Shown piece after piece: positions 57,675 to 64,000 of a stretch of DNA of 64,000 bases (the stretch's first letter is position 1; each line of letters opens with the position of its first letter). Source of the stretch: JACRPH01 sp041665465 (GTDB lineage: Archaea > Nanobdellota > Nanobdellia > Woesearchaeales > GW2011-AR9); contig JBAYIU010000001.1 of the NCBI GenBank assembly GCA_041665465.1, forward strand, positions 1,054,001 through 1,118,000, written 5' to 3'. The notes below the pieces were generated by a model, which worked only from the letters and a program-made list of their open reading frames with translations, searched no databases and was not told the DNA's origin. The translations under genes and the position numbers were made by a program.

Positions 57675-59108
57675 ATGACTATTAAAGAAAAGTTTGAAGC
57701 GATAAGGGATTATCGCAGCAGTAAAAAAGTCCAGATTGATCGTTTCTTAGATCCAGCTTTGTTTCTCACTTTTACTAATGCTGCTAGTTTGTATGGGTTA
57801 GATACGGCTTTAAACTGGGTGGCAGAACATTCAGATAAGCATGAAGGATTGGCTATGCTGGGAACTTATGCTGTTCTTGGTACAGGAATATATGAATTAA
57901 ATAAGCATGTTCTTATCCCGGTAGCGAAGAGAATAAAGCAATATCATGAGATCCGTGCTTTAAGAGGAAAAGATGCTACTGTTCTTAGCTTTGGTAAATC
58001 TGGAGCTTCACTAGCAGCATTAGCTACTTTGTACGTTGTAGCTGGATTTAATCTTACCCTTAATGATTTCTACTGGGATGGAGATAGAGTAATTGATGCT
58101 TTTGCTCGTCATAAAAAAGCAGAACAAACCATTGAAGAGGCTCAAGCTATTGATGTTACTCCTTTATCCTTAGAAGAAAGAGTTACTCTTGTGAATGAAA
58201 CCAATATTTTAGAGAATAAAACATCTCTTGCTTCCTCTTCTGAGATTAAAGTAGAAAGTCCAACCGAGATTGGTAATTCTAACAAATATTCTACTAAAGG
58301 ACGTTATTTAAGAACTCATCGCTGGGATAAAATAAACCGAGCGGTAGAACAAAAATATGGGATTGAAGAAGGTCTTCTCTCCGGATTACAGATGAGAGAG
58401 AGTTATGGTAATCCGTTAGAACTTAATTCTGGAGATGATGGTGGAGCAGGATTGATGATGTTCCAACCCGGAACGGCCAAAGTATATGGTCTTAAAGTTT
58501 ATGATGATGCTGGAGCTACGGGAAGAGATCGTAATCATGGAAGAAAACTTATCAAGTTAGTTAAAGATAATAATTATGATTATGAAGCTCTTGCTTCTAT
58601 TGATGAAAGATTTGATGTACTTAAGAGTGCAGATGCAGCAGGCAGATATCTTAGAGAGTTGTATGATAAATATGGTTCATGGGACAGCGCTTTATCTGCT
58701 TATAATCGAGGAACTCCGGCAACTAATCCTAAATCTACTCGCCATGTTAAAACTACTCGAGAATATCAGCGATATTATCTTGAACATAATTCTGCAGGGG
58801 GAGAAAAGGTTGATGAAACCGTTTTGACTCGTCTTCGGCAAGATAGATTACCGGAATATCGATTCGTTAGAACAAATGAATTGGGACAAGCGGTTTATAT
58901 GTACCGTGTTGAAGCTGGAGATAATGCCACAGTTATCGCTGAAACCTTTAATCGTTGGGATGGGAAACATGGAAGCAGATATCAAGACGTTGATTATACT
59001 CATATCGTTAATAGAGATAGAAAATATGTGGGACACAGATTACATCCTGAGCAGTATGTTTACGTTTTAGCTGAACCTCTAGCTAAATCTAAACTTAAGA
59101 AGAAATAG
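57675..59108 (+). CDS. Membrane lytic transglycosylase with LysM-like end
   Basis: Two hydrophobic segments near residues 64-82 and 112-134 anchor the protein; the C-terminal 340 residues are probably outside. An SLT-type lysozyme-like domain begins around 225: QMRESYGNPLELN contains the catalytic glutamate (E242), GGAGLMMFQPGTAKVYG matches GAxGLMQxxPxTA, and LSAYNRGTP matches the AYNxG end. A LysM-like segment closes the protein (YRVEAGDNATVIAETFN, then YVYVL). In bacteria this combination cleaves peptidoglycan. It overlaps the convergent CCA enzyme gene by 14 bases. Confidence 0.85.
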   Translation: MTIKEKFEAIRDYRSSKKVQIDRFLDPALFLTFTNAASLYGLDTALNWVAEHSDKHEGLAMLGTYAVLGTGIYELNKHVLIPVAKRIKQYHEIRALRGKDATVLSFGKSGASLAALATLYVVAGFNLTLNDFYWDGDRVIDAFARHKKAEQTIEEAQAIDVTPLSLEERVTLVNETNILENKTSLASSSEIKVESPTEIGNSNKYSTKGRYLRTHRWDKINRAVEQKYGIEEGLLSGLQMRESYGNPLELNSGDDGGAGLMMFQPGTAKVYGLKVYDDAGATGRDRNHGRKLIKLVKDNNYDYEALASIDERFDVLKSADAAGRYLRELYDKYGSWDSALSAYNRGTPATNPKSTRHVKTTREYQRYYLEHNSAGGEKVDETVLTRLRQDRLPEYRFVRTNELGQAVYMYRVEAGDNATVIAETFNRWDGKHGSRYQDVDYTHIVNRDRKYVGHRLHPEQYVYVLAEPLAKSKLKKK

Positions 59109-60342
59109 TTATTTTCTTTACTTTTTCTTTCAGATATTTATCCTTAAGATGGTGAGTTAGGTTATCTTTTAGTTTAGGACGTTCTACGTTGATCTTTGCA
59201 TAAATTTTCCCCTTCTCTTCAAATACTTGTTTGTGTTCTTTCTTGAAATGAGTCACGTGTTCTTTTAATGCCAAAGGTGGTCCAACTCTTATTTCGAAAC
59301 TGGGAAGCTCATTTCTCTCTAAAATGAAATAAAAAAAGGAGTTATTTTTTTTATTCCATTCCCATCCAGATTTTTTAACCTTAAACTTAATTAACTTCTG
59401 TTCTATGAATTCAAATGCTTTCAGTAACTGTGCTCCAACAATATCTATTTTCCCGTTTAAGGGTTGAACTTCTAAATAAACTAAGTGTGTTTTTGATCGT
59501 TTAGTTTCTTTTTTCAACTCTTCTATATTTAAGTTTTCTTTCTGGAAGAATTTAGAAGAAGGATGAGCAAGATATTCTTTAGCTAACCTCTTAAATTTAC
59601 TTATCGTTTTATATCCTAAAGCAGCAGCAGCATTACGGTTCTTATCTGTCGGATCTATCAAGATGATTGGTGATTGTTGTTTTGAAGAGTTTAAATGAAA
59701 TAATACGTCCTTCTTGGGGTAGTGATTCTCTGGGTCGATTATCTCCTTGTCTTTCCATTTTAAACTTGCTTTTAATAATTTATTGAATCCTTTATAGTAG
59801 GCAATGAGTATCTCTAACCCGTACCCACTGAATCCCCCAATGTACGATTCTGCTCCATAAATGCTGTTAGTCTTACAGAATTGTTTAGCTAAACGAACAT
59901 CATCTTTTAAGGTTTTAGTATGCGCATTAACCCATCCTGAATGTAAATGAGATAAGTCTGTGATGTTTTTAGCTTGTTCTGGCTTGCTTACGTTTAAGCT
60001 GGGAACAACTTCAAACTCTATTCCCTTAAAATTTAACCTAAAATAATCTCTGCTGCCGTGCAAGCGTTCAATTTTATCCTTAGGGAAAGCTTTCTTAAGA
60101 TAAGTTTGTAACAGTTCTGAAAGTTGGTCCGACTTTTCTGCAAAAGGAGAATAATCAAATTGAACAAATATATCTACATCATAATTTCCTGATAACCAAG
60201 TGTCTTTAGCTCCGCTTCCTCCCACTACTGCACGAGCTTTTTTTAAGTGGGGATTAAGTAGTTTAAGAAATAGGGCAGTTACTTCTAAGAATCTCTTTCT
60301 TTCTTCTTTACTGGGTCGAATTTTATCAATAATTTCTTGCAT
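59095..60342 (-). CDS. cca: CCA-adding enzyme, archaeal class I
   Basis: Adds and repairs the CCA end of tRNAs. The nucleotidyltransferase head has GGSGAKDTWLSGNYDVDIFV (residues 41-60) with the GS motif and two catalytic aspartates, followed by FEVVPSL with the third. The later domain with GFSGYGLEILIAYYKGF is typical of archaeal enzymes. The length of 415 aa fits. It is convergent with the transglycosylase gene. Confidence 0.95.
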   Translation of the reverse strand: MQEIIDKIRPSKEERKRFLEVTALFLKLLNPHLKKARAVVGGSGAKDTWLSGNYDVDIFVQFDYSPFAEKSDQLSELLQTYLKKAFPKDKIERLHGSRDYFRLNFKGIEFEVVPSLNVSKPEQAKNITDLSHLHSGWVNAHTKTLKDDVRLAKQFCKTNSIYGAESYIGGFSGYGLEILIAYYKGFNKLLKASLKWKDKEIIDPENHYPKKDVLFHLNSSKQQSPIILIDPTDKNRNAAAALGYKTISKFKRLAKEYLAHPSSKFFQKENLNIEELKKETKRSKTHLVYLEVQPLNGKIDIVGAQLLKAFEFIEQKLIKFKVKKSGWEWNKKNNSFFYFILERNELPSFEIRVGPPLALKEHVTHFKKEHKQVFEEKGKIYAKINVERPKLKDNLTHHLKDKYLKEKVKKITISS

Positions 60343-60366
60343 GGATGATTTATCTCGATTAAGAAG

Positions 60367-61119
60367 TTAAATCTTTTTAAATTCTTTCTCGATCTCTTTC
60401 TCTATTATCTTTCCGTCTTTCTCTAATCTGTGGAGATCCTTAATTAATAATCTCTTAATTTGTTTCTTGAACACTACTACTAAAGAAGATGTTCCTAAGA
60501 AGGCGACTAGAATAATTATGGGGACAATACTTATCCCTTCCGTTAAAGAAGATCCAAAATAAGAAAGGATGACTACTTCTAATACAAATCCTAAGGTAGA
60601 AACAATGTTAAACCACATGAATTTTATGTTGGTTAATCCGGCTGCAAAACTCACTAAATCGTTTGGAAACAATGGAACTAATCGAGCGATGAAAATGGTC
60701 CATGCTTTATTCTTCTTAAACATCAAATTGAAATGGACCACTTCTTTCTTATCAAATACTTTTTCAGCTAATTTTTTACCATACTTACGAGCGATTTGAA
60801 ATACTACTGCGGATCCGATAAATGCTCCAATTAAAGTATAAACAATTCCCATAACTGGGCCGAAGATAAAACCTGCTGCTACTGCCGTTATTTCGTGAGG
60901 TAGGAAAGGAACGATATTTTGAATAGCTTGTAGCAAGGTTATCATTAAGGGAGCAAGGTACCCAAAACTTAAAACGAAGTCTTTGATTTGATTCGGATCC
61001 TCTAAATAAGTTTTAATCCAGGAAGAAGTAGTTAAGAAATAATAAACTATAGCGATAAATAATATTACTAATAAGATCTTAACCACTTTGATTACTTTGT
61101 GTCCACGAATCTTATCCAT
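60367..61119 (-). CDS. TVP38/TMEM64 (VTT) family membrane protein
   Basis: Hydrophobic segments include IRGHKVIKVVKILLVILFIA at the start and a core EITAVAAGFIFGPVMGIVYT, then GSAVVFQIARKYGKKLAEKV, and later IARLVPLFPNDLVSFAAGL, which are the VTT-domain signatures. Proteins of this family are lipid scramblase or transporter-like. The tail is basic and helical. The length of 250 aa is typical. Confidence 0.88.
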   Translation of the reverse strand: MDKIRGHKVIKVVKILLVILFIAIVYYFLTTSSWIKTYLEDPNQIKDFVLSFGYLAPLMITLLQAIQNIVPFLPHEITAVAAGFIFGPVMGIVYTLIGAFIGSAVVFQIARKYGKKLAEKVFDKKEVVHFNLMFKKNKAWTIFIARLVPLFPNDLVSFAAGLTNIKFMWFNIVSTLGFVLEVVILSYFGSSLTEGISIVPIIILVAFLGTSSLVVVFKKQIKRLLIKDLHRLEKDGKIIEKEIEKEFKKI

Positions 61120-61230
61120 CCCTTGGAATAAGTAGGTTGGAGTATATAAATCTTTTTTAAGGCAAAACTAGTTCCAATATACTACTCCAGCAGCGAAGAT
61201 TTTTTAAAGCGTTCTTTATTCCAGCTTATT

Positions 61231-61491
61231 ATGCTTACATTAAAAACTAGGGTGAATTGTTTTAAGTGCGGTAAATCTGTGGATAAGAATGAGACTTACC
61301 TAGCTCAGTCTACTGATAAAGAATCTAGATATGAATGTTACGACTGCTTTAAGAAGGCTCGTTCAGCTAAAAGAGAACTCTTCTGTGGAAGATGCAAATA
61401 TAAATTCCAAGCTAGAGTTCCAGTTTGTCCTTATTGCAGTAAAAGTGATGAAGTAATTGAAGCTGGATTTACCATCCATGACCTTTTATAA
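61231..61491 (+). CDS. Small double zinc-ribbon protein, 86 aa
   Basis: Two sets of CxxC motifs: CFKCGKSVDKNETY with CYDCFKK, and CGRCKYKFQARVPVCPYC. They should form two zinc ribbons. The protein is otherwise basic and may bind RNA, DNA or a partner. A TATA-like TTTTTTAAAGC (about 61200) lies about 26 nt before the ATG, so the transcript may be leaderless. Confidence 0.75.
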   Translation: MLTLKTRVNCFKCGKSVDKNETYLAQSTDKESRYECYDCFKKARSAKRELFCGRCKYKFQARVPVCPYCSKSDEVIEAGFTIHDLL

Positions 61492-61527
61492 GAAAGGTTT
61501 TTAAGTTCTTTCTATTTCTTTCTGTTT

Positions 61528-61962
61528 ATGTTTAAAACGTTATCTCTGAAAATGAAGCCTTATTCTTGGAAGTTTTATTTTGGAATAGTGTTAATTATCC
61601 TGAGTATGGTCATCGGAGGAGTGACAAAAATAATGGTCTTCTTTTATCTCGAAGATCCATTTTGGTTTTGGTTTAATATTATTGTTTATGCTCTTTCTTG
61701 GCCAATGTTAGGTATCGGGATATGGTGGGTAGGTAAAGAATATGCTGATAGACTTAGGAAATATGCTAGTCTCAAATTTTATGAACAATCTTTAATGAAA
61801 GGAACAAAAAAAGCTTATCAGTTAACTAAAGAAGGAACGCAACATTTTAAGGAGAAAGGTAAACAATTTAAGTCTCATGCTCAGGAAAGAACTCGAAATC
61901 TGAGTAATAACCTTAAAGGGAAGATCCATAATATTAAAAGGCCGTTTAGGAAGAAGATTTAG
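61528..61962 (+). CDS. Small membrane protein with basic tail, 144 aa
   Basis: Two hydrophobic segments, about residues 17-38 (FYFGIVLIILSMVIGGVTKI) and 48-68 (FNIIVYALSWPMLGIGIWW), are followed by a long basic amphipathic helix (TKEGTQHFKEKGKQFKSHAQ) to the end. The 3' end overlaps the convergent DedA gene by 17 bases. Function unknown. Confidence 0.7.
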   Translation: MFKTLSLKMKPYSWKFYFGIVLIILSMVIGGVTKIMVFFYLEDPFWFWFNIIVYALSWPMLGIGIWWVGKEYADRLRKYASLKFYEQSLMKGTKKAYQLTKEGTQHFKEKGKQFKSHAQERTRNLSNNLKGKIHNIKRPFRKKI

Positions 61963-62578
61963 TCCTGTGGTTCTTAACATGTCGATAGATGAAATAACCT
62001 CCGATGAGTATGATTATTACGGCTACGGGTATAGAGATGTATTCTGAATAATTTCTCACTTCATTCCAATGTTCTCCCAGTTTAAATCCAAGGTAAGTTA
62101 AGAAAGTGTTCCAAAGAGTCCCTCCAATCAAGGTGTAGATGAAAAATTTCTTGAGATCCATCTTACCAATTCCGGCAGGAATAGAGATCAGATGTCTAAC
62201 TACTGGAATAAAACGGCTGATAAAGATGGTCTTATCTCCTTTCTTAGCGAACCATTGTTCAGTCTTCTGAAGATCCTGCTGGTCTAGGAACAGATACTTT
62301 CCGTATCTGATTAGGAAGGCTTTACCTCCATATTTACCTATGAAGTAAGATAATAATGAACCAATCATGGTTCCCAAGGAACTGAACAGAATTACTGCCC
62401 ACCAGCTAAAAGTTCCTTTAGCAATCAAGAATCCAGCGAAAGGCATCACTAGTTCTGAAGGTACAGGAAAGATCATACTTTCCATGGCCATGAATAATAG
62501 AACTCCACCATAGCCAAGAGTAGAGATAGCTTGAACTGCTAATTGGCCGATCCAGGAAAGTATTTCGGTGATAATCAT
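61946..62578 (-). CDS. DedA family membrane protein
   Basis: The start is hydrophobic, and FPVPSELVMPFAGFLIAKG, then FLIRYGKYLFLDQQDLQKTE, with FISRFIPVVRHLISIPAGIG and later GGTLWNTFLTYLGFKLGEHW are the DedA signature. Such proteins act in lipid or undecaprenyl-phosphate flipping in bacteria. The length of 210 aa is normal. Together with the VTT protein at 60367 it gives two related membrane proteins in 2 kb. Confidence 0.92.
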   Translation of the reverse strand: MIITEILSWIGQLAVQAISTLGYGGVLLFMAMESMIFPVPSELVMPFAGFLIAKGTFSWWAVILFSSLGTMIGSLLSYFIGKYGGKAFLIRYGKYLFLDQQDLQKTEQWFAKKGDKTIFISRFIPVVRHLISIPAGIGKMDLKKFFIYTLIGGTLWNTFLTYLGFKLGEHWNEVRNYSEYISIPVAVIIILIGGYFIYRHVKNHRTKSSS

Positions 62579-62679
62579 TAGGAGAATTAGATAGTGGGGT
62601 TATATAATACTTTTGTGATGGAAAGGTTAGTTCGTATTTAGAAACGTTTTTATTCTGTTTTACTTTTATCCCTTAAGAT

Positions 62680-64000
62680 ATGGGAATTAAGTCGGCTAAA
62701 AGCTTGGATCGGGTGTTGCATCGAGAGATCACTTGGGTAATGAGAGAAACCAAGGAAGTTTCCTCCCTAGAAGAAGATATTTCTCATCTTTTAACCATTT
62801 TTAAGATTCTTCAAGACCAGAAATTAAGAGTAGTTAAACGAAGCGTCTATAACGCTCTGATGAATCGGTCTAAAAAGAAAGTGAAACATGAAGAAAACAG
62901 GGTATCTTTAGTGGAAAGGCGGATTCACCGTTTTCGAGAAAGGTTAGATCAGCAAATTAATAAGATAGAAGTGATATTTCGAGAAGAGAACAAGACTGAT
63001 GAAATTGCCCAATTAGAGAAGATAAAAACACAGATTGATGTGGATGAAGGTTTATTTTTATCTTTAGTGGGGTGGCCGAATGGGAAATTGCTTAAAGAAG
63101 TTGAAAAATCTCCTCCTGATTGGGGAAACGTTTCATCTATTCTTAAACAAGGAGAACGATGCTTAAACGGTCTTCTTGCCAGTTTAGAAAAGTTAAAACC
63201 TTTAAAATTCTCTATGGCTGGATTGATGGCGCAACGTTATGGGGTTCATTTATCAGCTAAAGAAAGAATGAGATTAGAATATAATCCTGGAGATAATTCT
63301 TATTCAGTTAAAGTGTTTAATCAAGCAGAAGATTATTATGTTCATTTGGAAAAACAGATCCGTTCTGCTCAGTATCAAGTCCTGATTGAAGTGTATATCT
63401 TCTGGCCAGATGAAGTGGGAAAATACATTGCTAAGGCTCTCATAGATAAAGCTAAAGAATTCTCCGAATATAATCGTAGAATAAATGCAAACGTATCTAA
63501 TTCTAAGAAAGTGGTTTTAATGTTTGATGGGTTTGGAAGTATGAAACTGTTCTATAAAGGAAGTAAAATCCTGGAAGAGATGAGAAAAGCCGGAGTAGAG
63601 ATTCGCATTTTTAATCCTCCCAGAAACACTTTCTTCAAATATAATGCTTTCTCAGTGTTACGTCATCCTCTAATTTCGATGTTTGGGAGAAATCATCGTA
63701 AGGTATGCATTATCGATGAAAAAATGGCTTATCTGGGAGGGATAAATTTTGGAGATGAAGATCGTTTACAAAGAGATACTCATCTTTGTGTAGTAGGATC
63801 ACCTGTTCCGGAGTTGGTTCAATCTTATCTTAACATATTATCTTTATGTCAAGACTATGAAGAAAACTATTTATCTAAAATCAGTCAAGAACGTAAAGAA
63901 AAGACAAAAGAATGGATATCGGGGTCTAGACTTGCAGTTCACAAACCATCCCAAAGAAGAGGGTTTAAAATATTAGCTAATGCTCCTTCTTTTAGAGAGC
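62680..64000 (+). CDS. Phospholipase D / cardiolipin synthase-like protein (5' part)
   Basis: A frame from ATG 62680 stays open to the right edge (440 codons). After a charged helical region of about 200 residues, the phospholipase D fold appears: YYVHLEKQIRSAQYQVLIEVY, then the HxKxxxxD motif in GRNHRKVCIIDEKMAYLGGI and NFGDE after it (about residues 340-370). A second HxK motif is expected beyond the window. No membrane segment is seen at the start. A phosphatidyltransferase role in lipid synthesis is inferred from family. Confidence 0.88.
   Translation, partial: MGIKSAKSLDRVLHREITWVMRETKEVSSLEEDISHLLTIFKILQDQKLRVVKRSVYNALMNRSKKKVKHEENRVSLVERRIHRFRERLDQQINKIEVIFREENKTDEIAQLEKIKTQIDVDEGLFLSLVGWPNGKLLKEVEKSPPDWGNVSSILKQGERCLNGLLASLEKLKPLKFSMAGLMAQRYGVHLSAKERMRLEYNPGDNSYSVKVFNQAEDYYVHLEKQIRSAQYQVLIEVYIFWPDEVGKYIAKALIDKAKEFSEYNRRINANVSNSKKVVLMFDGFGSMKLFYKGSKILEEMRKAGVEIRIFNPPRNTFFKYNAFSVLRHPLISMFGRNHRKVCIIDEKMAYLGGINFGDEDRLQRDTHLCVVGSPVPELVQSYLNILSLCQDYEENYLSKISQERKEKTKEWISGSRLAVHKPSQRRGFKILANAPSFRE

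Noticed and set aside
1..64000. Insertion sequences, prophage or CRISPR arrays
   Set aside because: No transposase, integrase, terminal repeat or regularly spaced repeat was seen anywhere in the window.

Overview
The window is a piece of an archaeal chromosome of roughly 35-40% GC (estimated by eye). Archaeal markers are the split RNA polymerase genes (B', A', A'', and the tail of B''), RpoE'/Spt4, archaeal-type ribosomal proteins (L30e, L7Ae, S24e, S27ae, S28e, L24e), EF-2, EF-1A, Kae1, an archaeal CCA-adding enzyme and many TATA-box promoters placed about 26 nt before an ATG. Short intergenic regions, a bacterial-type GyrB, many Lrp-like and AbrB/PhoU-like regulators and many unrecognised proteins suggest a DPANN archaeon, most likely of the Woesearchaeota/Pacearchaeota kind. 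That placement is an inference; no rRNA or tRNA gene was found to confirm it.

Layout. 1-7.5 kb: RNA polymerase B''-B'-A'-A'', then L30e, NusA, S12 and S7. 7.5-13 kb: small unknown genes, a flavoprotein with a tiny rubredoxin-like gene, kae1, gyrB and a PC4-like small protein. 13-15 kb: an intergenic stretch with three hairpins, then three exported proteins with related signal peptides and a two-module Lrp-like regulator. 16-19 kb: two peptide-sized genes, a histone-deacetylase-like protein whose metal ligands look lost, a 129-aa unknown, and an NAD-synthetase-like protein with a rewritten PP-loop. 19-25 kb: P-loop protein, degenerate histidine phosphatase, gamma-glutamylcyclotransferase-like, CYTH, membrane proteins, a 20-codon microgene and a glutamine amidotransferase. 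25-35 kb: smc, rpoE-spt4-S24e-S27ae, uracil-DNA glycosylase, and L7Ae-S28e-L24e-ndk-EF-2. 35-44 kb: regulators, a RelA/SpoT-type HD hydrolase operon, two radical SAM proteins with a thymidylate-kinase-like protein, and a Kef-type antiporter. 44-46 kb: EF-1A and S10. 46-55 kb: a kinase-like protein, two more AbrB/PhoU-like regulators, and a coupled operon of two lipoproteins, two unknowns and a methyltransferase-like protein. 55-59 kb: a surface gene set with a lipoprotein, an OmpA/vWA lipoprotein, a secreted Cys-rich protein and a membrane lytic transglycosylase with a LysM-like end. 59-64 kb: CCA-adding enzyme, two VTT/DedA membrane proteins, small zinc and membrane proteins, and the start of a cardiolipin-synthase-like gene.

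The informational genes keep the archaeal gene order only in fragments: the str-type group is broken into three pieces, and EF-2 sits where IF5B/IF2 usually follows ndk. The two most unusual regions are the pseudo-deacetylase/pseudo-NadE/small-peptide cluster (about 16.0-19.0 kb) and the peptidoglycan-directed surface cluster (about 55.5-59.1 kb), which is unexpected in an organism with no sign here of making peptidoglycan. Several palindromic operator candidates lie next to TATA boxes of regulator and surface genes.
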